In this document: one piece after another, positions 1 to 6,678 of the stretch
How positions within the stretch are numbered: the stretch's first letter is position 1
Layout of the letters: each line of letters starts with the position of its first letter
Assembly: GCA_947632375.1 (NCBI GenBank)
Contig: CANRPF010000014.1
Span: 1 to 37,063 of the forward strand
Reading direction: 5' to 3'
DNA from: an uncultured Bacilli bacterium
GTDB taxonomy: Bacteria > Bacillota_I > Bacilli_A > RF39 > UBA660
DNA length: 37,063 bases
Notes under the pieces: generated by a model
What the model saw: only the letters and a program-made list of their open reading frames with translations
Told to the model about the DNA's origin: nothing
Databases searched by the model: none
Program-made: the position numbers and the translations under genes

Positions 1-167
1 TTCGCTGTTGTTGGTCCTGCCGCAGCTGGAGTAGCAAAACTTTCTCCTAAAAAATCAGCCATTGTACCCGCAGATTTTATTTCTCCACCATTATTTTTAT
101 AATATGTAATCATGCCCGTTATATGAGCATCTTGCATTCCTATCATTCTTGGTGCAATATTTAACAT
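1..167 (-). CDS. Hypothetical protein, truncated by window edge
   Basis: Only the first 55 or so codons are present; the gene runs off the left edge. It begins MLNIAPRMIGMQDAHITG and becomes rich in Ala, Pro and Thr near the edge (ATPAAAGPTTA). The ATG at 167 overlaps the TAA of the upstream DUF1292 gene as ATGTTAA, so the two are probably translationally coupled. I do not recognise the family. The visible part shows no membrane segment or catalytic motif. The Ala/Pro-rich stretch could be a linker. Confidence 0.6.
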   Translation of the reverse strand, partial: MLNIAPRMIGMQDAHITGMITYYKNNGGEIKSAGTMADFLGESFATPAAAGPTTA

Positions 168-445
168 TCTATCACCCCATCCGTACTTAAAACTTCAACA
201 TCAGGTAATGTAGTATTTGTTATCATACCTTGCATTACCTTCTTTAAATTCATCCACTCATCATCACTTATAGTGTTATTTCCACCAACTTCGATAACAT
301 ATATTTTTATTAAACCATTTTGAACTACTTCATTTTTTGTATAAAAAACATAATTTTTATTAGTTGATTTTATTTTAAAATATGCTATTAAATCAACAGT
401 TTCTATATTACCTTGTTTATCTTTTATAGTTATCTGATTTTTCAT
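161..445 (-). CDS. DUF1292-like small protein
   Basis: A small acidic protein of 94 residues starting MKNQITIKDKQGN. The pattern of short beta strands (D-x-x-G-N-x-E-x-V-D-L-I-A-Y-F, then Y-V-F-Y-T) resembles DUF1292, a small domain of unknown function found next to housekeeping genes in Bacillota. The ATG at 445 is chosen because a GAGGG ribosome binding site lies just upstream; a longer open frame runs back into the poly-T region and the end of yutD, and its extra residues look non-coding. It follows yutD in the same direction but is separated by a probable terminator, and it overlaps the next gene by 7 bases. The family call is from pattern recognition only. Confidence 0.65.
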   Translation of the reverse strand: MKNQITIKDKQGNIETVDLIAYFKIKSTNKNYVFYTKNEVVQNGLIKIYVIEVGGNNTISDDEWMNLKKVMQGMITNTTLPDVEVLSTDGVIEC

Positions 446-487
446 AAAATCCCTCACTATTCTAGTAAATATTTTAACATATATAAT

Positions 488-514
488 AAAAAAAAAAAAG
501 ACTAAATCTTCTTT
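488..514 (-). terminator. Intrinsic terminator after yutD
   Basis: On the minus strand AAAGAAGA pairs with TCTTTTTT (one G-U) around the loop TTTAG, followed by an uninterrupted T run. The TAG stop codon of yutD lies in the loop. The stem is A-T rich, so strength is uncertain. Confidence 0.55.
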
Positions 515-771
515 AATACAAAAAATTTGCAATTATATACACAATTTGTTTTTAAATACTCATCTTTTAAAGAAAATTTATTTATCTTTTTGCTTTTTTT
601 ATTTTTATCATCATAAAAACCTTTTAATCTTAGTTGCGTACCTACATAATCACCTACAATATAATCAAAATCATAAAAATAATCTGTATATAATTTAACA
701 AAATCATCTTTATTAAAAGCATCTTTATAATTTTCAATTAATTCATATTTTATATCTTCTACTTCTATCAT
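502..771 (-). CDS. yutD: YutD family protein (DUF1027)
   Basis: An 89-residue protein with the YutD signature: YELIENYKDAFN near the N-terminus, the block YDYIVGDYVGTQLRLKGF (residues about 34-52), and a C-terminal YNCKFFVLKK. YutD is conserved across Bacilli and some related Bacillota and its function is not established. The ATG at 771 has GAGG seven bases upstream, inside the end of the preceding gene, whose stop codon is one base away, so the pair is almost certainly co-translated. In Bacillus subtilis yutD and yunB lie in the same chromosomal neighbourhood, and yunB is two genes upstream here, which supports both calls. Confidence 0.85.
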   Translation of the reverse strand: MIEVEDIKYELIENYKDAFNKDDFVKLYTDYFYDFDYIVGDYVGTQLRLKGFYDDKNKKSKKINKFSLKDEYLKTNCVYNCKFFVLKKI

Positions 772-772
772 A

Positions 773-1564
773 TTAATGCCTCAAAAAATATAACGCTATT
801 ATAATACCAATCATTATTTCAGTAGTCATTATGCTTAATAACATTAATGTATCAACGAATCCATTACCACTTGTAATAATTAATTGTTTAGGTAAAAATC
901 TCTTTCTTCTTGTTTTATCTTCTTTTTCTGATTTTAAAATTTTATTATTTATTTCTTTTACTTTTTCTTCACTCATCTTACTTACTTCGTTAACATCTAA
1001 GTTATATTTTTTATAAGTAGATGAACTTAGAAGATCATTTCTTACAAATTTAAATTTATATTTGCTATTTAAAAGAGTTTTCTTTTTATTCCAATACATA
1101 GGAACAACACTTACATCTTTAGTTATTAAATTATGTAATGTTGCAATATTATTATTAATAGGATCAAAGAATTTATCAAAATATTTTATTTCATCGGCAG
1201 TAAACTTAACTGCTTTATTTCTTACTAAAATCATATTGACTAAAATTATTTCTATTTTACTTGTTAAATTAGTTTTACCAACAGCTCTTTCACTATTAAG
1301 CCATTTAGAATAATCATCCATTAATTTAATAAATTCTTCCATTTCAGATACTTTTAAACCATACATTATTAAATTACTCTTAAAACTATTTTCATTATCT
1401 ATTCTATAAGGATTTATAATATTTATTTCTCCATATATTTTACATAGACAACTAATAATGCATACTTCAAAAATATGAGATTTATCATACTCTTTAGAGT
1501 CTTTTATAAGCATGTAATTGCTTATACCGCTATCTATACTATCATTAATAAATTTTTTACCCAT
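773..1564 (-). CDS. Unknown protein with C-terminal membrane anchor
   Basis: A 263-residue protein that I do not recognise. Residues 1 to about 205 look soluble and mostly helical, then a strongly basic stretch (KSEKEDKTRRKRFLPKQ) leads into a single hydrophobic segment at the extreme C-terminus (LSIMTTEIMIGIIIALYFL). That layout suggests a tail-anchored protein with its bulk in the cytoplasm. The ATG at 1564 is preferred over a TTG two codons earlier because GGTGGTGA sits seven bases upstream of it. It lies between yunB and yutD, and its stop is one base from the yutD start. A sporulation link is possible from context alone. Confidence 0.75.
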   Translation of the reverse strand: MGKKFINDSIDSGISNYMLIKDSKEYDKSHIFEVCIISCLCKIYGEINIINPYRIDNENSFKSNLIMYGLKVSEMEEFIKLMDDYSKWLNSERAVGKTNLTSKIEIILVNMILVRNKAVKFTADEIKYFDKFFDPINNNIATLHNLITKDVSVVPMYWNKKKTLLNSKYKFKFVRNDLLSSSTYKKYNLDVNEVSKMSEEKVKEINNKILKSEKEDKTRRKRFLPKQLIITSGNGFVDTLMLLSIMTTEIMIGIIIALYFLRH

Positions 1565-1627
1565 AAGCAATCACCACCTACTATAAAAAGTATATCACTA
1601 TTATAATTAAAATTCTATATTGAATAA

Positions 1628-2344
1628 TTAGTTGACATCTTTTTTTACGATACTAGAAGATTCATTAAAATTTGTTCCTAAAAAATCTGGAACTTTTCCA
1701 TTTACAAGCTTACTTGCTATTAAAAATTTATAATTCATTTGAACTTCATCACTATCTATTGGCATTTCAATAATTTCTTTTATATTTATAATTACATAAA
1801 GTTTAATAAGTGCATTATTAATACCATAATTAGTAACATCAACATCAATATTAGAATCTAAATTTTCTAAAAAACTTGCTTTAACAGGTATCTTAGGTCC
1901 AAAATTAGCAAGCATTGCATTATTAAAAATTACACCTGTTGGAACCATTAATATTAACCCATTATCTCCATTTATAATTTCTAGATTATAATAGTCAAGT
2001 ACATTTCCTTTTTCAATATCTTTTATATTATTTTCTAAATCATTAATTATATTCTTTAATAATTTATTACAATTATTATTATCAATATCAATACTTACAA
2101 TATTATTATTTACCAAATTTAAATTAATATAATTAGATACGTCATAATTTAAATATTTTTTTATAGTTTGATTAACATAATACCTAGTTAATTCTTCTAT
2201 TTTTATTTTAGCGATACTAACAACTGTTTTACCTAATTTATTTATATAGCTAGAAATTAAAACTATATCAAAAAATATAACCAAAATAATCATAATAATA
2301 ATTTTATTATGATTAATTATTTTTTTATTATAAAATCTCTTCAT
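1628..2344 (-). CDS. yunB: Sporulation protein YunB
   Basis: A 238-residue protein with one N-terminal membrane segment (about residues 17-35) and a large domain predicted outside the cytoplasm. It matches YunB in length, in the post-membrane region (KIKIEELTRYYVNQTI), in the block LILMVPTGVIFNNAMLANFG, in KIPVKASFLENL, and in the C-terminal VPDFLGTNF. YunB is a mother-cell-expressed sporulation protein of B. subtilis whose molecular role is unclear. The ATG at 2344 has no clear Shine-Dalgarno sequence upstream, unlike most neighbours, and a terminator for the preceding gene ends about 12 bases before it, so initiation may be weak, leaderless or dependent on read-through. Identification rests on remembered family pattern. 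Confidence 0.8.
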   Translation of the reverse strand: MKRFYNKKIINHNKIIIMIILVIFFDIVLISSYINKLGKTVVSIAKIKIEELTRYYVNQTIKKYLNYDVSNYINLNLVNNNIVSIDIDNNNCNKLLKNIINDLENNIKDIEKGNVLDYYNLEIINGDNGLILMVPTGVIFNNAMLANFGPKIPVKASFLENLDSNIDVDVTNYGINNALIKLYVIINIKEIIEMPIDSDEVQMNYKFLIASKLVNGKVPDFLGTNFNESSSIVKKDVN

Positions 2345-2356
2345 ATTAATTTATAT

Positions 2357-2379
2357 GAAAAAAGAGTTATTTAAACTCT
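2357..2379 (-). terminator. Intrinsic terminator before yunB
   Basis: On the minus strand AGAGTT-TAAAT-AACTCT is followed by six T. The upstream stop codon TAG overlaps the first bases of the stem. It lies directly ahead of yunB. Confidence 0.65.
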
Positions 2380-3148
2380 AAATATATCTCTTTAAAAATA
2401 TAATTGCTATTATTAAAATAATTATTACAAATATTAATACAACTATCTTAATAGCAATACTATTTGATTTCAAATCTTTTTCTAATTCTTTAAAATCTTC
2501 ATAATTTTCATCTATAGTATTATCTAATTCATTAGTTTTTTCTAAATTCTCTTCTATTTTATCTTTATCTAATTCTAATGTTTGATAAACTGAAGAAGTA
2601 TCATTATCAGATAAATCATTTAACAAATCTAATGCAGTAGTGTTTCCACTTTCCTTCTTTTCTTTATAATCCATTTCTAATGCAGTAATAGTATTAATTA
2701 AATTAACTATGTTTTCATCGGTCTCTTCTATATTTTGTTCTTCATCAGTTTTAATATCTAAATTTTTTAATATATCATATTGAGTATCATGAACCCTTTT
2801 TAATCTTTCTTTTTCATAATCTACTTTTTGAGTACTTTTTGCTTTTTCTAAAATAGCATTAATATCATATTCTTTAGTATCATGAATTTTTTCTAATATA
2901 GAATCTGTTTCATCTTCTTTTAATGTTATATTTCTTTTAGGCATTGTATCTCTATATCTTTTATCTAACATATCTCTAATTTTATCGACATCAATAACAT
3001 TATAATCTTCTTCAATAATTGTTGCATTACTATTTATATCATATTTATCTATATCAGAATTTTTTATTTCTTCATATAAATTCTTATTTTTTTCAGTTCT
3101 GCTTTTTAAATTAGGAGTTTCTGTATATTTATCCATTCTAGAGTTCAT
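2378..3148 (-). CDS. Unknown coiled, tail-anchored protein
   Basis: A 256-residue, highly charged and mainly acidic protein with no recognisable enzyme motif. Residues 1 to about 230 are rich in Asp, Glu, Lys and Asn with heptad-like helical stretches. The repeats of the form ILEKIHDTKEYDI / ILEKAKSTQKVDYE / RVHDTQYDILKNLDI around residues 84-132 suggest an internally repeated helical element. A single hydrophobic helix (VVLIFVIIILIIAIIFL) forms the C-terminus, so it is likely tail-anchored with a cytoplasmic domain. AGGTGATAG precedes the ATG at 3148. It is the first gene of the leftward group containing yunB. The function is unknown. Confidence 0.75.
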   Translation of the reverse strand: MNSRMDKYTETPNLKSRTEKNKNLYEEIKNSDIDKYDINSNATIIEEDYNVIDVDKIRDMLDKRYRDTMPKRNITLKEDETDSILEKIHDTKEYDINAILEKAKSTQKVDYEKERLKRVHDTQYDILKNLDIKTDEEQNIEETDENIVNLINTITALEMDYKEKKESGNTTALDLLNDLSDNDTSSVYQTLELDKDKIEENLEKTNELDNTIDENYEDFKELEKDLKSNSIAIKIVVLIFVIIILIIAIIFLKRYI

Positions 3149-3225
3149 ACTATCACCTTATTATAATTCTAACATATTAAATTATAATATTCTACAAAAT
3201 ATTTCTATTTTAGACATATTAAAAA

Positions 3226-3254
3226 TTGATTAAAGATAAATAAAATAGTATAAT
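3226..3254 (+). promoter_or_regulatory. Sigma-A-type promoter of ferredoxin gene
   Basis: TTGATT at 3226-3231 and TATAAT at 3249-3254 are separated by 17 bases and lie 22 bases upstream of the ferredoxin ATG. Confidence 0.65.
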
Positions 3255-3276
3255 CAAATTAAATAAGGAGGATAAT

Positions 3277-3465
3277 ATGGAAAAAGTTAATGTTGATAAA
3301 TCTTTATGTATTAGCTGCGGCATGTGTGTTGCAAATGCACCTGAAACTTTTGATTTCGATAGTGAAGGAAAATCAGAAGTAATAAATGATACTGTAACTG
3401 ATAACGCTAAAATGGCTCAAGAAAATTGCCCTACAGATGCTATAAAAATTGAAGAAGCAGAATAA
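3277..3465 (+). CDS. Single-cluster 4Fe-4S ferredoxin
   Basis: A 62-residue protein with the cluster ligands of a monocluster ferredoxin: Cys11, Cys14 and Cys17 in CISCGMC and Cys51 in the motif NCPTDAI. The protein is acidic, as expected for a soluble electron carrier that docks on oxidoreductases. Its pattern resembles the Fer family of B. subtilis and Thermoanaerobacter. AAGGAGG lies seven bases before the ATG and the gene has its own promoter and terminator, so it is monocistronic. Its redox partners are not visible here. Confidence 0.92.
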   Translation: MEKVNVDKSLCISCGMCVANAPETFDFDSEGKSEVINDTVTDNAKMAQENCPTDAIKIEEAE

Positions 3466-3492
3466 AAAGTACTATTTTAGTACTATTTTTTT
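3466..3492. terminator. Bidirectional terminator between ferredoxin gene and trmL
   Basis: AGTACT-ATTTT-AGTACT (3468-3484) is followed by T7 on the plus strand and a T5 run on the minus strand. It lies between two convergent stop codons. Confidence 0.75.
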
Positions 3493-4003
3493 ATCCCGTT
3501 TCTTCAATAAAATTTTTACTTTTATGTGGTTCTTCCCTTAGTAAATCTCTAAAATCTTGTTGTTTTAATGCTTCATATACCATAATTGCAACCGTATTTG
3601 ATAAGTTAAGAGCTCTTACTTTATCTGTCATAGGCATTCTCATACAATTATTTATATATGGTTTTAATATTTTAGTAGGTATTCCTGTTGATTCTTTTCC
3701 AAATATAAAATATATATTTTCATCTTTATTGCTATAATCAAAACTTGTATGAGGTTTATGACCATATCTAGTTAAAAAATAATATGTTCCTTTATTTTTC
3801 GAAAAAAACTCTTCTATATTTTCATATACGGTATAATTACAATTATCAATATAATTAACACCACTTCTTTTAATATATTTATCATCCAGACTAAATCCAA
3901 TAGGTTTAATTATATGTAAACGTGTATCTGTTGCTACACATGTTCTCATTATATTTCCTGTATTTTGTGGAATTTCTGGTTCAAAAAGTACAACATTTAT
4001 CAT
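3491..4003 (-). CDS. trmL: tRNA (cytidine/uridine-34-2'-O)-methyltransferase TrmL
   Basis: A 170-residue SPOUT-class methyltransferase. The family uses S-adenosylmethionine to methylate the ribose at the wobble position of certain tRNA-Leu isoacceptors. Family motifs are present in order: PEIPQNTGNIMRTC near residues 9-22 (motif 1), FGKESTGIP near 101-109 (motif 2), and RMPM...RALNLSNTVAIMVYEAL near 122-145 (motif 3, the trefoil-knot SAM site). The length is typical. The ATG at 4003 overlaps the TGA of the upstream thioredoxin-fold gene as ATGA, so the two are coupled. The C-terminal 20 residues after the knot are short and charged. Confidence 0.93.
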   Translation of the reverse strand: MINVVLFEPEIPQNTGNIMRTCVATDTRLHIIKPIGFSLDDKYIKRSGVNYIDNCNYTVYENIEEFFSKNKGTYYFLTRYGHKPHTSFDYSNKDENIYFIFGKESTGIPTKILKPYINNCMRMPMTDKVRALNLSNTVAIMVYEALKQQDFRDLLREEPHKSKNFIEETG

Positions 4004-4485
4004 TCGCTTATCTCATATTCATCTAACAATTTTTGAAATTCAGAAGAAAGAACAACATCTTTTGATTCAACAACTTTTTCTAAAGCACCATTTCTATAAA
4101 ATAATAATGCTGGAATAGTATTAATTTCTGTTTTAAACTTATCATTTAATTCTTTTAAATCATCATAATCAGTATAATCAATATAAATAAAATTATCTCT
4201 TAAATCATATTTTTTTATTATATTTTTTAACTTTCCTTCTTCATTATATATTTGTTCGTCACCTGTTTTTGTTATAAATATAAACAATTCGCTACTTGGT
4301 TCATTTAATATATCACTGATTTCTTCTAATGATACTTTATTTACATAATTATCAAAATTACTTTTTTCTAATTTTTTATTATTATATTTTTTATTCAATC
4401 CAAAAATTAAAAATGTCAATATTACCACAGCAATAATCATAATAACTAATGCAATATAATTTTTTCTAGGTACAGAGTTTTTCAT
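4000..4485 (-). CDS. Membrane-anchored thioredoxin-fold protein lacking CXXC
   Basis: A 161-residue protein with one N-terminal membrane helix (about residues 10-29) and a domain expected outside the membrane. The domain follows a thioredoxin pattern: strand ELFIFITKTG, helix, strand NFIYIDYTD, then TIPALLFYRNG, which matches the conserved cis-proline strand. Where a thioredoxin would have CXXC there is TKTGDE, and the domain contains no cysteine, so it cannot be a dithiol oxidoreductase. A chaperone or scaffold role is possible but unproven. AAGGGTG precedes the ATG at 4485. A second protein with the same plan is at 26779-27279. Confidence 0.75.
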   Translation of the reverse strand: MKNSVPRKNYIALVIMIIAVVILTFLIFGLNKKYNNKKLEKSNFDNYVNKVSLEEISDILNEPSSELFIFITKTGDEQIYNEEGKLKNIIKKYDLRDNFIYIDYTDYDDLKELNDKFKTEINTIPALLFYRNGALEKVVESKDVVLSSEFQKLLDEYEISE

Positions 4486-4560
4486 AACAACACCCTTTCA
4501 ATTAATTATATTTTATCATAATAAAAAAAATAAGTAAATTAACTTACATATAAAAAAGCA

Positions 4561-4590
4561 AAAAAAATGCAGATAATTCTACACTTTTTT
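4561..4590 (-). terminator. Intrinsic terminator after cotJC
   Basis: On the minus strand AAAAGTGTAGA pairs with TCTGCATTTTT (two G-U pairs) around the loop ATTA, followed by a T run. Confidence 0.75.
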
Positions 4591-5146
4591 AAAAATTTAG
4601 TTTTTTATATTTTTCATATAATTCTTTAAATCTATTGAAATGAACTACTTCCCTTTGTCTTAAAAATAATAAAGGTTGTATTACGTCTTCATCATCAGCT
4701 AAATCTATTAGATGTTCATAAATAGCTCTTGCTTTTTGCTCTGCAGCCATATCCTCGCTTAAATTAGCTATAGGATCCCCTACGTTTGAAAAATAAGCTG
4801 CTGTAAATGATACTCCACTTGAATCAGTTGGATAAACACCATACCCATGCTCAGTATATATATTAGCTAAACCTGCATCTTCTAATTCTTTAACAGTAGC
4901 GCCGCTCATTAATTGTGTAACCATGGTAGCAATCATTTCATTATGTGATAATTCTTCGGTAGCGATATCTGAAAGTAACGCTTTACCTTCTTCTGTAGGC
5001 ATACTAAACTTTTGAGAGAAATATCTCATAGCAGCAGCAAGTTCTCCATTAGGTCCACCAAATTGCGTTAAAATATATTTTGCCATTTTTAAATCCTTTT
5101 TCTTTATATCTATAGGATAAGGCAACTTTTTATCATATTTAAACAT
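4589..5146 (-). CDS. cotJC: Spore coat protein CotJC (manganese catalase family)
   Basis: A 185-residue protein of the ferritin-like manganese catalase family and the CotJC subgroup, an inner-coat protein made in the mother cell. Metal-ligand motifs are visible: Glu in GGPNGELAAAMRY, E-x-x-H in TEELSHNEM, and later Glu/His in AAEQKARAIY and REVVHFNRF, giving the four-helix di-Mn pattern. The start is placed at ATG 5146 because the family begins M-x-Y-(D/E)-K-K-L-x-Y-P and GGAGGT lies just upstream. A longer frame starting 19 codons earlier is out-of-frame reading through the end of the previous gene. The start overlaps the cotJAB stop by 8 bases. A terminator follows. Catalase activity of CotJC is inferred from the family. 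Confidence 0.93.
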   Translation of the reverse strand: MFKYDKKLPYPIDIKKKDLKMAKYILTQFGGPNGELAAAMRYFSQKFSMPTEEGKALLSDIATEELSHNEMIATMVTQLMSGATVKELEDAGLANIYTEHGYGVYPTDSSGVSFTAAYFSNVGDPIANLSEDMAAEQKARAIYEHLIDLADDEDVIQPLLFLRQREVVHFNRFKELYEKYKKLNF

Positions 5147-5594
5147 AGTAACCTCCATCCCATGGCCATGGATTATTTGTCCATGTATATTTTCCATATA
5201 CATCTTTACATAATTCTAGTACTTGATATTTTTCATAATATTTTTTCTTTAATTCATCATATTCTAAAGAAACTTTTTTAAATACTTCATACATCATAGA
5301 ATCTGTTGGATTAATATCTAAATATAAATTTAAATCATTAATTATAAAATCTAATTCTTGTAATTTTAATAACATTTTTTGTTTTTCACTATAACCATTT
5401 ATTTTTTTAGGACTATATTTCTTATATGGATCATATAAGTCAGTAAATATATTTCCTAAATAAAATCCTGTTTCTAAATTTAAATCATTTTTATTGTTAT
5501 ATTTTTTTTGTTCTATATTTTTTTTATTTAAATTAAAATAATCCAAATCTAAATCATAAAAATTATTTGTATCATCTTTAAACTCAAATAACAT
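5139..5594 (-). CDS. CotJA-CotJB fusion spore coat protein
   Basis: A 151-residue protein that appears to join two proteins normally encoded separately. After an Asn/Asp/Lys-rich leader (residues 1-37), residues about 38-66 (LETGFYLGNIFTDLYDPYK) resemble the core of CotJA. Residues about 70-151 match CotJB: KQKMLLKLQELDFIINDLNLYLD, then LKKKYYEKY, and a C-terminal WTNNPWPWDGGYYV. There is no stop or restart between them. In B. subtilis cotJA, cotJB and cotJC form an operon controlled by sigma-E, and CotJA and CotJC interact. The ATG at 5594 is chosen over TTG 5609 because GGAGGT falls between them. The gene overlaps cotJC. A CATAGTAT element at about 5615-5622 on the minus strand could be a sigma-E -10, but the -35 is poor. 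Confidence 0.85.
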   Translation of the reverse strand: MLFEFKDDTNNFYDLDLDYFNLNKKNIEQKKYNNKNDLNLETGFYLGNIFTDLYDPYKKYSPKKINGYSEKQKMLLKLQELDFIINDLNLYLDINPTDSMMYEVFKKVSLEYDELKKKYYEKYQVLELCKDVYGKYTWTNNPWPWDGGYYV

Positions 5595-5643
5595 ATTTTT
5601 TACCTCCAATTTATACTATGTTATTTGATTTTTATAAAATAGG

Positions 5644-6144
5644 TTATTTAACTATAAAAATATAAATTATATTAATTATAAAAAATATACTAAATATTAT
5701 AGTTACTATTTTTGGTATATGTTTTTCTATTTTTTTAAAAATAGGTTGTATTATATATATTAATATAATAGATAATAATGCCCATAATAAAGCACTTTCT
5801 AAGCTTATATATTTACCTAAATTATATTTAAATGGTGTATAATTCCAATATATTTTATTAAATATTTCTTCTATCAAATAACCACCTAAAAACTCAATTA
5901 TACTTAAAACAACACCATATATTAAAAACTCTTCTACTATTTTTATAAATGTATTTTTAGTTTTTATTTTATTATGAATAAATAATATAATAATAGCTGC
6001 TATAGCATATATTGGTGTAAAAATAGACCCCATAAACCCACTTACATAATCTACATGTTTTAAACTCATAAATATTCTTTCAAATAAATTTCCTAAAATA
6101 GAATAAAATAAAAACATATTTACATAATACAAATTCATCACCAT
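5644..6144 (-). CDS. Putative ABC-transporter permease-like membrane protein (CmpB family)
   Basis: A 166-residue integral membrane protein with about five hydrophobic helices. The pattern NLFYSILGNLFER near the N-terminus, then GFMGSIFTPIYAIAA, then EFLGGYLIEEIFNKIYWNYT, then SLESALLWALLSI matches the small membrane family annotated as a putative ABC transporter permease (PF06541), common in gut Bacillota. No transport substrate is known and no ATPase partner is adjacent. The start is uncertain: ATG 6144, ATG 6138 and TTG 6132 all lie around a GGTGATG that could be the ribosome binding site for the TTG. It is divergent from the gene at 6193. Confidence 0.7.
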   Translation of the reverse strand: MVMNLYYVNMFLFYSILGNLFERIFMSLKHVDYVSGFMGSIFTPIYAIAAIIILFIHNKIKTKNTFIKIVEEFLIYGVVLSIIEFLGGYLIEEIFNKIYWNYTPFKYNLGKYISLESALLWALLSIILIYIIQPIFKKIEKHIPKIVTIIFSIFFIINIIYIFIVK

Positions 6145-6192
6145 TTATAGTATAAGTAAAAAAATAAACTTCATACTAATATTGGTGATTAT

Positions 6193-6678
6193 ATGCTTTT
6201 TTTCAAATGTATAGAAATCTTTTTTGCAAGAATTATTGATGTTTCTTTGAATACTATAAGAACTACATATGTTTTAAGAGGAAAGACTTTAATAGTTGCT
6301 ATTATAGCATTCCTTGAAATAACTATATGGTTTTTAGTTGCAAGAGAAGCTTTAAATGGAGAACTAAATATATTTATAGTACTTAGTTATTCTGGAGGAT
6401 ATACTACAGGAACTATTCTTGGTACTATATTTATAGATAAATTTGTTAAAACAAATATAGAATTAATGGTTATTTCTAATAAAATAAAAAATACTAATGA
6501 AATTAAAAAACATAATTATGGAGTATCTATTTTAAATAATGATAAAAAACAAATGATTCTTTTAATTGAAACAAATAAAAAAAAGTTAGATGATTTAACT
6601 AACCTTATTAAGAAATTAGATAAAAATGCATTTATTACTATAAAAGAAACTAAAACTATTATTAATGGTTATATGTAG
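6193..6678 (+). CDS. UPF0316 / DUF2179 membrane protein
   Basis: A 161-residue protein with three N-terminal membrane helices (to about residue 85) and a C-terminal cytoplasmic alpha/beta domain (about 88-160). The N-terminal pattern FARIIDVSLNTIRTTYVLRG, then AFLEITIWFLVAREAL, then GGYTTGTILGTIFIDKFV matches UPF0316 (DUF5698 plus DUF2179). The C-terminal half resembles the DUF2179 small-ligand-type domain also seen at the end of YitT-family proteins. Function is unknown. GGTGAT lies upstream of the ATG. The TAG is immediately followed by a terminator that overlaps the end of the convergent ATPase gene. Confidence 0.85.
   Translation: MLFFKCIEIFFARIIDVSLNTIRTTYVLRGKTLIVAIIAFLEITIWFLVAREALNGELNIFIVLSYSGGYTTGTILGTIFIDKFVKTNIELMVISNKIKNTNEIKKHNYGVSILNNDKKQMILLIETNKKKLDDLTNLIKKLDKNAFITIKETKTIINGYM

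Noticed and set aside
831-1313. Plus-strand open frames opposite the gene at 773-1564
   Set aside because: They are antisense to a convincing gene, lack ribosome binding sites, and are rich in Leu/Ile/Ser as expected for the complement of A+T-rich coding DNA.
5147-5203. Longer N-terminus for CotJC
   Set aside because: The extra 19 residues are the end of cotJAB read in another frame; the ATG at 5146 has GGAGGT and matches the family start.
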